Assembly (NCBI GenBank): GCA_026873275.1
Contig: JANTUC010000001.1
Span: forward strand, 3,658,001-3,722,000
Origin: Pseudopithomyces maydicus
Taxonomy: Eukaryota; Ascomycota; Dothideomycetes; Pleosporales; Didymosphaeriaceae
Reading direction: 5' to 3'
Length of the DNA: 64,000 bases
Shown: positions 45,714 through 57,376 of the stretch, one piece after another
How positions within the stretch are numbered: the first letter of the stretch is position 1
Layout of the letters: the number at the start of each line of letters is the position of its first letter
Position numbers and translations under genes: made by a program
Notes under the pieces: generated by a model
Databases searched by the model: none
What the model was told of the DNA's origin: nothing
The model's input: only the letters and a program-made list of their open reading frames with translations

Positions 45714-47648
45714 CTACAAGACCTCCAACTCCGCCTGACTAACAAACCACCTCCCATCCACCGTATCCACCGTCCCATTCGTCTGCACCGTCCTCCCCCC
45801 TTCAAACTCCCGCTCTCCACCACGCCCCCCGCCACCGGCCTCTGCAACCGATTCGCCCCGCTCCTCACCGTGAAATTCGCAAGAGGGATCTCCCACCCGT
45901 TCCGCTGCACCACCGTCGGCAGCCCGAAGAAGTTCGCCGACACCGCCTCCCCGCTGATGTGCAGCTCGTAGTACCCGCGGTAGTACAGGTCTTGCCACTG
46001 CAGCTCGTCGTTGGCGCGCTGGATGATGCCCGAGTAGTTGTTCGCGGTGGCGAGGGAGATGTTAGCGCCGTAGGGGCAGGGCGATGTCACCGCTGTGCCG
46101 GCGAACTCGACGCCGATGGCGCCCTCGCCGGTGGAGGAGTTGTAGGGCTTCTCGCCGTACCAGACGAGGTCTGAGACCCAGGAGGCGTGGCTGTCGCCTG
46201 CGAGGAAGATGTTGTTGCCGATGTTGTTGGAGTAGAGGTGATTCAGGGTGCGATTCTTGTTGGCCTGGTAGCCGTCCCAGGCGTCGTAGTTGAGGGGGTT
46301 TTCCTCGCCGTAGGCCGCCGACTGGTTGATGCGGCTGAAGATGACCTGGGAGCCGATGAGGCGCCAGGTCGCCCCGCGGGAGGCCGACTCGGAGAGCTGG
46401 GAGTAGAACCAGTTTTCCTGGCGGGCGCCCATCATGGAGCGGCCGGCGTCGTTGGAGATGTCGTGGATGTAGTCTGTGTTCCAGTAGAGGTCTGTGATGG
46501 AGCGGTCGTACTGGCGGGTGTCGAGCATGACGAGGTCGAGGAGCTTGCCGATGGAGAAGGTGCGCCAGATGCGGAGGTTGTCGTCCATTTCGACCTGGCG
46601 GATGGGCATCCATTCGAAGTAGGCACGCACGGCGTTCATCTTGCGCTGATCGACCGAGACGCCGCCGTCTTTCACGAAGGAAGACTCGGTGTTGTTGAGT
46701 TCCGAGGAACCATCGCGGTAGGTGTTGTCGGCAACTTCGTGGTCGTCCCAGACGGGGATCCAGGGGAACTGCTGGTGGCTGGCAACCAGGTCAAGATCGG
46801 TGCGGTAAGTAGCAAGACGCTTCCTGTAGTCATATAGGGAGAAAATCTCTTTATCGGGCAGCGGCACACGCCCAATGCTCTGGCCCCAGCCGTATTCGCC
46901 GTTCGCATACTCGTAGATGTAGTCTCCAAGATGGACGACGTAGTCCACCGAATCCTTGCGCACAGGGTTTCCGTAGGCGTTGAAGAAACCGAACGGGTAG
47001 TTGGAGCAAGAGTAGATGGCGAGGCCGACCTCGGTCACGTCGTCATCCTTATTCGGCGTGGTCTTGGTTCGTCCGAGAGGGCTCGTGTTGTTGGAATTGC
47101 ACACGTTGAACTGGTAGTAGTAGTTGGTGTAGGCCTCGAGGTTCTTCGCTTCGACCTGAGCATACGTTAGTCACTGCCACCAACGTATTACTATCAGGCA
47201 ATTGCCGTACCTTGACCGTGTAGTCAACGTCAGAAGACGTAAAGACCTTGCCAGAGTCCACAACGTCCGAGAGCTGCTTGTCAGAAGCGACCTTGTACTC
47301 TACGCAGACTGGCGCCTTGGAGACCGAGACAAACTTCTCATTGTCATGATCGTAGAGCTGGACGTATCCAGACACGGTGACGTTGGACTTGTCGTTGTCG
47401 TTGGTGGGAGACACACGAGTCCAGAGGATAACGCTATCGGGGTAAGGATCACCAGAGGCAACACCGTGGGTGAAGTTGAGCTGGGACGGGTTCCACGAAG
47501 TCTGGTAGTCGTTGCGCTTCACCACCTTGTTGATAGCAATCCCGAGCGAGGGGTGGTGCTCCGACGGCGAGCGGTAATTGATGTTCTTCGTCCAGCTAGC
47601 GCCGGCCACGGAGACAGCGAGCGAGCCCGCGAGAACTTGAAGCTTCAT
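45714..47648 (-). CDS. PhoD-type alkaline phosphatase, secreted (one frame break)
   Basis: Exons are complement 47211..47648 and 45714..47155. The start at 47648 gives the signal peptide MKLQVLAGSLAVSVAGASW; a Met four codons upstream is also possible. The Fn3-like N-terminal PhoD domain contains FTHGVASGDPYPDSVILWTR. The catalytic domain has AIYSCSNYPFGFFNAYG, YVVHLGDYIYEY, PVWDDHEVADNTY, LDLVMLDTRQYDRS and NIFLAGDSHASWVSDL, the metal-ligand motifs of PhoD phosphatases/phosphodiesterases. Near the C-terminus the frame breaks at the run 45795-45800 (six C on plus, six G in sense). One extra base gives GGRTVQTNGTVDTVDGRWF and a stop at 45714. It probably releases phosphate outside the cell. 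Confidence 0.92.
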
Positions 47649-48490
47649 CTCGACAACCAATTCGAGTCGCGAATTCAGCAGCCTGCAGACCCCAAGCTTC
47701 GCACCCGGCAGAAGGGGCCCTTTTGTACCTGTCGCGCCTCCGCAGCTCGCTCGCAGAGCTCCCAGAAGAATACCCTGCCGACGTCGTCATGACATGCAGG
47801 CACCGTCCCGTCTCTTCCCATTGTTCCAATCACCATCGTGGCTCCGAGCATGCTCGTGGAAACGTCGTGGTGAACCTGGTCGACGGCGCCGCGGGCCCGC
47901 TGTAGTCTGACAGGCTTTATCCCGAGGCACACGCTGTCGGCGTCATCAGCGGAGTTATCGCCATTGTGATTTGCTGCTTCGTGCAGGAGGGAGCCGTTCG
48001 CCGACGACGCTTCCGTGGGGTGAAGCGAGTGCGTGGTCGAATGCTGTGTAGTCATTGGTAGGTCCATTGGCTAAGTTCTGTGGGGTCGGAGCTTGCATAG
48101 GCTTGTTCACGCCATTCCTTAGAACGGCAAAGTGCGTGCGAGGATACATGTAACGGTATACCAGGGACTAGGGTAGTCGAACGATGAGTTGTAGGGTTTT
48201 CTCTTCTGCGAAAACATCCCTTCATTTTATCATGATTAGCACTCACTTGACTTGAGAAGAATCCGCTCCCACAATGCTTGGTATCCTCCTACCGAGGTAA
48301 CCACCCACTCACACGATGCTTGGTATCATCCCACCCAGGCAACCACACCTTTACGGTCGTAGTGCCTATGTAAACCCAAACCACGCCGCAACCATATCCG
48401 TATATAAAAAACCACTACACGGGCCCTAGAATCCGTATCCCACCCCATACCCACCCCATTGATTCCAAGGGCCGAGCCCAACATCCCCCA
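47649..48490. other. intergenic, no gene seen
   Basis: About 840 bp between the divergent PhoD gene and the gene at 48491. A near-duplicate pair of about 30 bases (AATGCTTGGTATCCTCC.../GATGCTTGGTATCATCC...) occurs at about 48273-48350. Otherwise nothing was recognised. Confidence 0.4.
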
Positions 48491-49135
48491 ATGAGCTCCG
48501 CCGATCTCACCCAATGGCTCACCAGCCTACGCCGCCACGCAGACGGCGAGTCTTACACCATCGAACAAGCTGCCAGTCTGCCCCATCGCAACTGGGGCTT
48601 CACCATCTACCGCACCCACTACGGCCCAGCCTCGCAGCAAGCATGGGAAACACTCCTCCAAAGCATCACTCTTGGCGCCCAGAAAACCGCAGAATCCATG
48701 ACGGACTCCGACCCAGACGAGCCCGAGTTTCGAAAACTAATCTCGCTGTTCCGCCTCGACGCTCGATCTGACCAGGATACCCTCAGTGGTCTCGACATGT
48801 CTCAATTGCGCGATGTGTACAACAAGAACGGCGCGGGAGGCGCGCCCATGAACGCGGATCACCACGGCCATTATCAGCTCTTCCTCCTGGCTGATGAAGA
48901 GGTGCTGACGGATCCGGGGCTCGAGATGGTCAAGTGCGTCGAGGTTGGGTATGTTGCGGATCGCTATGTTCCGAGGAATGCTGGACGCGGAGAGACGCAG
49001 CGGTATTTTGGGTGGATGAAGATGGGGGTGGAGACGGTGCCGGCGCTTTGGGATGAGTTGGGGAGTCGGAATCTAGATGCTATTGCTCCGCCGATGATTG
49101 GGGGGATGCATTTGGAGATGTGGGAGGGGGAGTGA
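48491..49135 (+). CDS. conserved fungal protein of unknown function (WGFTIYRT type)
   Basis: A single 214-residue exon without introns. The sequence contains NWGFTIYRTHYGPASQQAWE, FRKLISLFRLDARSDQDTL, LRDVYNKNGAGGAPMNADHH and YFGWMKMGVETVPALWDEL. These features recur in a family of short ascomycete proteins of unknown role, often near genes of secondary metabolism or incompatibility. That statement is from general experience and not checked here. There is no signal peptide or membrane helix. The coding composition is normal and the end MHLEMWEGE looks natural. Confidence 0.78.
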   Translation: MSSADLTQWLTSLRRHADGESYTIEQAASLPHRNWGFTIYRTHYGPASQQAWETLLQSITLGAQKTAESMTDSDPDEPEFRKLISLFRLDARSDQDTLSGLDMSQLRDVYNKNGAGGAPMNADHHGHYQLFLLADEEVLTDPGLEMVKCVEVGYVADRYVPRNAGRGETQRYFGWMKMGVETVPALWDELGSRNLDAIAPPMIGGMHLEMWEGE

Positions 49136-49448
49136 AGTGGGTGTGTGGGGAGGGAGGAGGGTATTTGCACATTATGTGGTGGATGGGCGGAGATAATTGG
49201 TGGAAGTTGTTCATGTAGATATATCACTTTATCTTCCGCACTTTTCCTATATCTTTTGACGCCCGTCATGTTTCATGTTCGAATGTCCACAGCTCACGCG
49301 TTATACAAATCATTTATACAATCCCGAATCAAAACCAGGTCCAGAAATCCCGACAACAAGTGTGGAAGACATGTAATGAAATTTGAAGATTGAATTTAGT
49401 AGTTAAACTACAGACGAAGAACAGAAAGCACAAAAAGAAATCAAAACG

Positions 49449-49513
49449 GAAACTAAAAGCAGAAACTAAAAGCAGAAACTAAAAGCAGAAACTAAAAGCA
49501 GAAACTAAAAGCA
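49449..49513. repeat. 13-bp tandem repeat, five copies
   Basis: Five exact copies of GAAACTAAAAGCA followed by a partial sixth. It lies between the convergent genes ending at 49135 and 49574. Confidence 0.9.
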
Positions 49514-49573
49514 GAAATCACAAACAAGAAATCAAAAACACAACTGACGAACAAGACTCAAACCCCATCCCCT

Positions 49574-50737
49574 TCACGAGAACCCACCAGGCTGCACCGC
49601 CGCATACGGATCCTGCCCATGCACAACCCACTCCCTCAACGCCTCGTACCTCCGCTGATCCACGCCCAAAGCCTGCAAGTTACCCCCCAACCCCTCGACC
49701 ACCGTCGCAAACACCACCGCCGCCGTCTGCGTATCGCCCCTCCGCTCCGCACAAACATGCAGCGCCTTCCTCACGGTGGCATACTCCCTCGCGTCCCTCA
49801 GCGCCACGTTATGGGCCTGAGCCTGAACCCGCAACTCGTCGCGCTCCGCCTTGACGTCCCTGAGGGATTGCGTGCGCTTTTTGAGCGTCGCTTCGGTGAA
49901 GGCGTTCTGGTTGATCTGGGTTTGAACCGCGAGCTCGGCCTTCTTGCGGAGGGATGTCTCGGCGGAGAGGGTGGCGGCCAGGTCGTCGAGTTGGCGCCTG
50001 TGGTCGAAGCGTTCGTTGTCGCGGTCGCGCTGGAAGTTGGCGACGTCCTGGCCGGACTTGAAGAAGTGGACTTCTGATTCGAGGGTGGCGTTCTGCCTCC
50101 TGAGCTTGTCGGCGCTGTCCCAGGCTTTTGTGCAGAGGCGGGAGCGGTTGTTGAACGCGGAGGTGATGGCGTCGCACTCTTTCTTGTAGTGCTCTACGTC
50201 GTGGGAGAGTGCTTCGTTTTCCGCTTGGAGCTGTGCGATGGTCGTGTCTTGTGAGGCGGCGCGTTGTTCGAGTTGGGCGCGGGGCTCGACGAAGTAGTTG
50301 TGGTGGATTGTCTTGAGGGCGGCTTCCCAGTTCGGGGCCTCCTTCTCGATGTACTTGCCGCAGGCGATCGTGGCGTTTCTGAAGGCCGCCCAGGAGTTAC
50401 CGACCAGACCTTTTACGTGTTTTGTGAAGAACTGGCGCCATGTGTATGAGTACTCGACGGCTGCGTCGAGATACTGCGGGCGGGTCTGGAGTAGTGCGCG
50501 GAGGGTTCCAAGTGCCAGCGAGACGATGGTGGTGATTGAGAAAAGGATGTTGAAGACCCAGAACTGGGTGTCGGTGAAGATGGGGCCGGAGATGGTGATG
50601 GGAGAGAGACAGGTGTTGCCGTCGAGTGGCCAGAAGACGGTTATGTCGGACGGCATCTGCGCCGTCGCATACCCAGGAAGTATCAACGGGCCAAAGACAC
50701 CGCCGAGGAGAAAGGCAATCAGTAGCCATACCCACAT
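49574..50737 (-). CDS. membrane-anchored coiled-coil protein, unknown
   Basis: The frame is open upstream to 50905, but the Met at 50737 (MWVWLLIAFLLGGVFGPLIL) begins directly with a hydrophobic segment and is the likelier start, giving 387 residues. A second membrane helix is FWVFNILFSITTIVSLALG. From about residue 160 there is a long charged, heptad-like region (AQLQAENEALSHDVEHYKKE, LDDLAATLSAETSLRKKAEL) consistent with a coiled coil. It ends with a small globular part, VRKALHVCAERRGDTQTAAV. I recognise no family; it looks lineage-restricted. Confidence 0.7.
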   Translation of the reverse strand: MWVWLLIAFLLGGVFGPLILPGYATAQMPSDITVFWPLDGNTCLSPITISGPIFTDTQFWVFNILFSITTIVSLALGTLRALLQTRPQYLDAAVEYSYTWRQFFTKHVKGLVGNSWAAFRNATIACGKYIEKEAPNWEAALKTIHHNYFVEPRAQLEQRAASQDTTIAQLQAENEALSHDVEHYKKECDAITSAFNNRSRLCTKAWDSADKLRRQNATLESEVHFFKSGQDVANFQRDRDNERFDHRRQLDDLAATLSAETSLRKKAELAVQTQINQNAFTEATLKKRTQSLRDVKAERDELRVQAQAHNVALRDAREYATVRKALHVCAERRGDTQTAAVVFATVVEGLGGNLQALGVDQRRYEALREWVVHGQDPYAAVQPGGFS

Positions 50738-51174
50738 CTTGAAAGATTTGGGCGATAGTGTGCAGTTGTGTGTGTGTGTGGTCGCGCAGGAAAGGTTATT
50801 CGTGGGCGAGTTGGTTGCGGGTTGGTGACAGCGGCAAGGAGTGAGAACTTTATAGCAGCGGCGGGCAAACGGGCTTATAAAGTGAAGGTTTGTGCAATCA
50901 GCCAAGAGTTTAGAGGGTTTTACGGTGAGTTGACTTGCAATTTTTAAGTGACAAGAGGCGTTTGTGGTAGTGAGAGGAAGGAGGTTGAAAGCACCGTCTC
51001 AACACTCACAGCAGGTTGAAAATAACAGAGTTACAATTACTAATGAACAGGAATAGCTCTATCGCACGCTTTTCAGATGAACGAAATTAGTCTATCTCGG
51101 TTTCGTTTAACTCACATTGCCATGCAACGCCTCCCCTAACAAGTTTCTCTTTCAACACGAATGATAACATCTCC
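50738..51174. other. intergenic, no gene seen
   Basis: About 440 bp of moderately AT-rich sequence between two minus-strand genes. Confidence 0.4.
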
Positions 51175-52185
51175 CTACTGTAACGAATCACACTGGGAAA
51201 AAACTGTCCATGAATCATTAGTCCCATTATCACCCACCTCTATCACTTTCCTGGCAATTCTTTTCAACCTTCCCCCAGGAACCAATGGCATCGGTCTTTC
51301 AAACCAATCTTTTACTTCGCTCCACCAGGCATTTGGCCGCTTCCAGTTCCAGTAGTTGACTTCGCGAAGGAACAAGTCAATCTTCACCTCTTCGAGCAGC
51401 GGGAGATGTTCTAAAAGAGCCCCAATTGTCTTTCCAGGATGCGAAGAAAGGACCACATCTGATGACCACTGACGATTGATCGACTTAGCGTAGCCAAACC
51501 AAACAATAAACTTAATCTTCCGAAGTCGATTGAAAACAGGTGTCAAGGCCATGAATTGAGGTGAAATGTTCTGTCTATCGATCATGAAAAAATCATGGGC
51601 ACTCCGCCACTGCCTGAAAAACTCCAGCGTTACTCGTACGTAACCCTCACCATCGTCTTGATATCGCTCTACATACTCGTCGAACATCCTGTCCTTTTCC
51701 AATGATGATACGTAATCAGCTAATGTTAAGGGGACTGGATCCCTGATGGTGGGGTGGCGAGAGAAATTCAGGTGGTGGGTGTAGTAGGCTAGACAATCCT
51801 CTCGTAGCTGCTTGCAAACGCAAAAAACAACTTTAGGGAGTCGACAGGGTAGCCAGATACATGTGTCGATATGGAAATCCCCGGGGATATCATCGGCAGT
51901 GTAAGGTGCGTGTTGTTGCGGCCCCATGAATAACCAGTCGGGGACCCCCGCATTCCCATGCTTTTCGGCTGGATTCGTGGGTTTGGAAGATGGCTTCATG
52001 GGTTTCTTGGGGTCTGTTGTTGGGCTTGTCCTGTATGTGGTTCGTGGGAGGAGCAAGTAGGAGAATATCTCTTCCTTCAGTTCCGTAGGTAGGCGCAAGA
52101 GAGGACACGGTTTTTGACTATTGGAATGCATGACGAGTTGCCCAACATCTCCAGAGAACTGGTATCGCGAAAGTTGGTCGCCCAT
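51175..52185 (-). CDS. F-box-like (2EXR-type) protein
   Basis: A single exon of 336 residues. Near the N-terminus PCPLLRLPTELKEEIFSYLL is an F-box/2EXR-like motif (LP.E.R..I..Y/L). In the middle KVVFCVCKQLREDCLAYYTH follows the pattern 'conserved Cys-K-Q..E'. The remainder (LRKIKFIVWFG, LLEHLPLLEEVKIDLFLREV) resembles the repeat-like tail of fungal F-box-type proteins of unknown target. Such genes form large lineage-specific families in ascomycetes and may supply substrate receptors for SCF ubiquitin ligases. Function here is inferred only. No damage to the frame is seen. Confidence 0.72.
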   Translation of the reverse strand: MGDQLSRYQFSGDVGQLVMHSNSQKPCPLLRLPTELKEEIFSYLLLPRTTYRTSPTTDPKKPMKPSSKPTNPAEKHGNAGVPDWLFMGPQQHAPYTADDIPGDFHIDTCIWLPCRLPKVVFCVCKQLREDCLAYYTHHLNFSRHPTIRDPVPLTLADYVSSLEKDRMFDEYVERYQDDGEGYVRVTLEFFRQWRSAHDFFMIDRQNISPQFMALTPVFNRLRKIKFIVWFGYAKSINRQWSSDVVLSSHPGKTIGALLEHLPLLEEVKIDLFLREVNYWNWKRPNAWWSEVKDWFERPMPLVPGGRLKRIARKVIEVGDNGTNDSWTVFSQCDSLQ

Positions 52186-52920
52186 GATGAGCTGGATGTG
52201 AATGAAGCCGAGTCCTTTGCGTTGGCTGATGGCTGGTGCCTAGTGTACAGGATGCGGACGCCGCCTGGTCAGGCCGGGCAACCCTAAGGCCACCATCCCC
52301 CATGGAGGGCCCGCTTCGCTACCGTGCGCACACCCTGGCCCAGTTCTGTGGCCCATCCTCCTGGGCTTGCTCTCCACACCGTTTGCCTTGCTCTTACGAC
52401 CTTGGAATATCATCTGCAGTATTACCAATCTGCACCATACATCCTCCATTGGGAAGAGACTGCAAACAGCACTGCCGGGACACGGATATTTCCAGCCACT
52501 CGTTGCAGTGTCACAGCCATCATGGATGGACGGATGCGGGGGCTCGAAGCAAAACTGTCGTGCATTGGAGAGTAGCGGGCAGGTCGGGGTCAAACGGTGG
52601 CGCACATGCGATTCACCGCAGGGCGGCGCGGCTGATCGCCCCGATGCTGCATGCGGGGAGCAGGCCCAAAAGAAATGACGCCGGCCAGCAGCGTTTGCTC
52701 GCCCAGCACAACAACACCAAACGGGGCGCACCGTCCATGACGAGTCGCGGATCCGGACCTTACCGCAGCACACCGCATCCCTCTGTTGTTTTTTCTACAT
52801 TACGAGCGAATGTCCTGAACAGAGCTCCATCTCCGAACCCAGTGAAGCGGGGCTTTTCCTTTGAGCTTTCGAGCTTTCGAGCTTCCGCCCGCAACACAAC
52901 CTGAGGCTAGCCTTGCAAAC
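52186..52920. promoter_or_regulatory. divergent promoter region
   Basis: 735 bp between two divergent genes encoding F-box-type proteins. Overlapping short frames on both strands look like chance. A small direct repeat GAGCTTTCGAGCTTTCGAGCTT lies about 45 bp before the ATG at 52921. Confidence 0.4.
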
Positions 52921-55900
52921 ATGGACTTCGATTCGTATTTGGCCCGCGACGGGCGCGGGCGCACAATCTTCGAGCAACTCGCAGACCACGAGGGCGGCAT
53001 GGATATGGACATGGACGAGGACGAGGATGAGGACGAGGCTCCGTCCGCTATTTCTAGCTTGGTATGCGCCGCTCCTCTCCTGTAGATGAGTAGACATTCG
53101 TGAGATAATATGTAGCGCCTACCACGCAGTAAAAAAGCACACGCACCTTCACCTGTCTTTTAGTACTCGTCCGCCTGTCTTTTTGCTGCCCGTCCGTGTT
53201 GATCCGGCGTTGACCTCTCACTTTAGCAGGCGCAACCCACCCACTTACCTGCGCAAGATCAAGCACGCCGCACGGTTGAGCGAGAGCGTCCCGACCACTC
53301 TTTTCTCTCCCGCCAATCACCGAGTCAGAGCAGCATCAATAGCAGCAATACGTCGCATGCTCGCCTTGCCCGACGCAGCAACAACATCAGGCACAGTCGT
53401 AGGCGCATCCAGCGACGGTCCCAGAGCGTGCTACAAAACCAGTCCGAAGACATTGGCTACGCCGAGAACCACCCACCTGCCTCGCTCTTTGGCGATACCA
53501 CCCTCTTTGGACATCTCCCGGACGACCAAGAAGAAGCCGAGTCTTCCAACAGCTCTGACCCTCCTGTCCCGGCGGTCAGCGCAGTAGCATTGGCCTCATT
53601 GGGCCCAGAGGACCAGTTTCTTCTCCACCAAGCTGGATATAGTGTTGCTGGGCCACTTGACGACCCTGACACCGAAGGCTGGGACGAAGCGCAACTCGAA
53701 GCACATCTCGAGGCGCTCGAGGATATGGATGCCCTTGGCGATACTCCCTTCACGTGGATAAGGAGGGATCCCAACTCCGACGCAACACGAACCCACGGGA
53801 GCGACGCCCACAAGCAGAGTAAGGCCCAGCTCTCCAAGCCGAAGCAGGAGAAGGAGACATTTGAGGAAGTGGATGGCAATGATGTGGCACTCGCGCTGAA
53901 GGACCAGAGGGCGGTCGCTGTCGTCTTGTACCGAAACGATTCATCAGTTCATCCGCGGGCGAACGATGTCTGGCCTACTTTGCGGGACATCACAAAGCTT
54001 CCGGCGCGATATCACCGGGTTGATAAGACCCTAAAGAGACAGCTAAGTGTCAAGTCACAGCACCGCTCTTCCAAAGCCCAGAAGATGCATCAGCTTTCGA
54101 AGGCCACAGCGGCACACCCATCCAATACATCCTCCATGCGACCAATTTGGGGTCTCCCTGTCGAGCTGATTGAGATGATCGCTGAACACCTCAATCGCGA
54201 TGACATCAAATCATTGCGCCTTGTCAGCCGGGAGTTGAACCAGAATGTCTCTCAAGTCTTGTTCAAGACGGTCGTCGTTCCATTCAACACAGAAATATAC
54301 GGCATGCTTGGACAAGAGCAAGATCTGGATCTCAAGGGCAAGAAGAAAGCTGGTGCTTCGAATTTTGTCTGGAAGAACGCTAATGGCGATGACGTCTACA
54401 ACGGCCATGGTCTGGATGTTTTCCGTGGGTTTGGAGCTCACATCACAAAATTCGGCATGAGCTTTGAGGTCACCGAGGACGCACTCGCGAATCCACCTAT
54501 CAAACTTCTGACGGACCACCACGTGAGCTTCTGGGGTACATATGAATGGCCATTTGTCGAATATAGACGGTTCGAAGACGTTGCTGGATTGGAGTCTGCA
54601 GCCGACGAGACTCCTCGGATGAAGACGGCCTTTTCTGAACTCACCAAGGTCCAGGAGCTTGCACTTTCTGTAGATTCCGGACTGGGATGGCTCAACGGTC
54701 CTGACCGCTCGATTCGTGCACGCATCCTTCAGCGGCCGCCTGCAGTGTTCGGCACGCTGAAAAAGATTCCCGATCGCCGCACACATGCACAGCAGGAACT
54801 CTGGCAGTATATCAAGGCTTGTCATGGGGAGGCTGGTAGCGATTTGACCTCGGCGACGCTGTATAGGCTTGAGGCAAATCAAACTCCGTCGAATGTCCAA
54901 ATGAATAGTCTGGCTCTAAACGATCAACCGGAATTACCATTTGTGGAACCGCGCATAATTTCTGAAGCACTTCCGCACGACACAACGGATCTGATGTTAC
55001 CGATATCTTTCGACGACCCGGAAACCTTGGACAGATTTGTGGCGCCTCACAAACCAACCGCCGCTGGTATTCTTTATACTTCAAAAATCCAACCAATGGA
55101 CCCCGGTCAACTCCTCAACTCCGTCATTCCATCTACGCTTACCAAGGCTCAAAAAGAGTGGTTGATGGAAACGGAATGGGCCCAGCGAGCTTTCATATCT
55201 TCATACATGCTCTCCGTTATCGACAATCCCAAGACATTCAGTTCGGTTCATACCTTGAACATTTCGCGTTTGTCCGATCGATACATCCCTCTGCTTGATC
55301 GCGAGGACTTTTGGGCGGCGCTACCAAACCTCAGTACTATTATTCTGTTGGTTCTACCATGCTGGAGGACTATCAGCAACGATGAAACAGGCGCAGTAGA
55401 TACACCCCCGATCAGTCCGACTCAGGAGATCAATTCTGTGGTCTCACTTCTGAAGCGAATAGTCCACGGTCGACCAGGTGTAAAAAATCTTACGGTCGGA
55501 TGGGCTTCTGGTGGCGAGCACGCTGAAGGCATGCATGCCAGAAATAAACTTCTCCTACCAGCTCCGCTTCTAAATCGCGACATGGCAACGAGTCAGAATG
55601 CGGCGCGTTTGCGGGATGCCCTTTTACGATTCCCCCACGTAGAGCGCCTCACCCTGAAGAACTGCTGGATCAACCCCATGGCTTTGCAAGAGTTCGTCGA
55701 GTTACACGATTCACTCAGTCTGAAACATCTGGTTTTAGACTCAGTATCTTCGACTGGCGTTTTACGACCTCGCCAAAATTTACAACTGGCTGTGCAAATG
55801 CAGGCTGTGCAGCAAGCCCAAAATCTTGGTGGCAATGCCTGGGCACCAGGACTACAGCAAGCCCAAGCATTGCATGCGCATGCCTTGGCGGTGCAAGCCA

Positions 55901-56724
55901 ACGGACTCGGACAGGGACAGGGGCAACAGCACAACATCATGAATCCAGTTCAGTTCTTCCAAACCCAATTCCAACTACTGCAGATACAGTTGCAACAGGT
56001 GCAGAATCTGCCAGGCGGAAATGCCAACCAGATCCAAGCGCTTCAACTACAATTGCAACATCTTGCGACACACGGCCCTGGACAGCTAGCGAATGCCAAC
56101 AACGGCAACGCAAACCAGCTCCAAATACACGGTCCTCTCATGCACACTGTTCAGCAGGTCCTTCAGAACCACGGACAGTGGCCGCAAGGACAAGCCGGAG
56201 GACAAGGGGCGGTGGCGACAGCGGCTACAGCAAATCAGACTCTTCTTACAGCTCAACCACGGGAAGGCTCTTGGGTGGATATCATCGACATAATCACGCC
56301 AGGTCCGAATCTGAGAGATTTCGGTTCTGAGTTCTCGAAGGCGAACGAGGAGCGGATTACTTCACTCAAAACCATCGAATTCATTTCTTGTGGATATGCG
56401 CGCCTACCGTACTCCCACCTCGACCAAGTCGGCCTCGAAGACATGGTCGGGACTACTCGACAACGTACCGACCCCACCTTCGTCAAGCGTGCTGCAACCC
56501 TTTTGCCGTCGATGCTGAATTCGAAGGGGCTGCTGCTGGGCGAGATTGTACAGGAAATGAGGGCCGACGAACCGGCTACGCTGTACGCGGGGTGGAGTCT
56601 GGAGACAGGCTGGATCAATGAGGAAGAGGCAAGCGCGGTGGAGTTCGATGGCCTGATGCCTGGCGGAACGGGCAGGTTCAGTGGCACGGTGAGCGCAGAC
56701 GATCGGCTTGTGCTCGACGAGTAG
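52921..56724 (+). CDS. large F-box protein with Gln-rich region
   Basis: Exons are 52921..53061 and 53227..56724, about 1212 residues. The acceptor may be 3 bases later, with the same frame. The short first exon starts MDFDSYLARDGRGRTIFEQL and has a Met/Asp-Glu stretch. The second is a single intact 3.5 kb frame. An N-terminal 300 residues of low-complexity acidic and Ser-rich sequence precedes the F-box at PIWGLPVELIEMIAEHLNRD. A long helical/repeat-like part follows, with LRR-like strands (VERLTLKNCWINPMALQEF). Then comes a Gln/Asn/Ala-rich segment (about 55790-56240) and a conserved-looking end (KTIEFISCGYARLPYSHLDQ). It probably recruits a substrate to an SCF ligase, in cytosol or nucleus. 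No homopolymer break is seen despite the length. Confidence 0.82.
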
Positions 56725-57376
56725 ATGTTGAATTCAGAGCCTGATACGGTGTTGAGTCGGATGCGACTTAGCACACTATAAGAATGGTGGTGGACCCATG
56801 GAGTGTGTTCACATGGAATTACTGGCGTTCTACTTCATACCCACGAAGATCCAATGGCTAGGGAGTGGGCGAAAAACTTTCTTTCTTTCTTCATGTATAT
56901 TTACAGTGGCCCAGTGGCTGAACGAGCCGGTCTGCAAAGCACTCTGTATACCCAACGAGGGGTGCATTAGGGGCTGTTATGTGTATTTTACGATTGATAT
57001 TGTGGAGATGATTCAATCACGATTGAACGATAGTGGTAGTTCGTGTACAATGTGATTTGAGTGCTGCAGGAGGTTTCTTGCACCAGGAATCGTCATGCAG
57101 AGAATATGAGTGATGCTTGTTTCTAAACACCACTTTAACTATCCATCTATTGCCCAAGCCGCACGTGCAGGTTATTGGCTAATACGGTCTTCATGACGGT
57201 CAGTGTAGGTGGGTACCTGCTCATGGTGGCGGCAGGAGAGGTAGCGCGCCAAGCCTTTCGCTAATTGGACGGCGATGGCTAAGCGAAGCCCAGAATTTCG
57301 AAGCGCACACCCAAACTCTCGCGAAGCGACCTCTTCTTGTCGACAGCAACTCCCTCTACCACACAACACCGTCGCC
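56725..57376. promoter_or_regulatory. intergenic; uL2 promoter
   Basis: 650 bp between a plus-strand stop and the uL2 start. No gene was recognised. The region right before ATG 57377 is C/T- and CA-rich (CTCTACCACACAACACCGTC), as expected for a highly expressed ribosomal gene. Confidence 0.4.
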
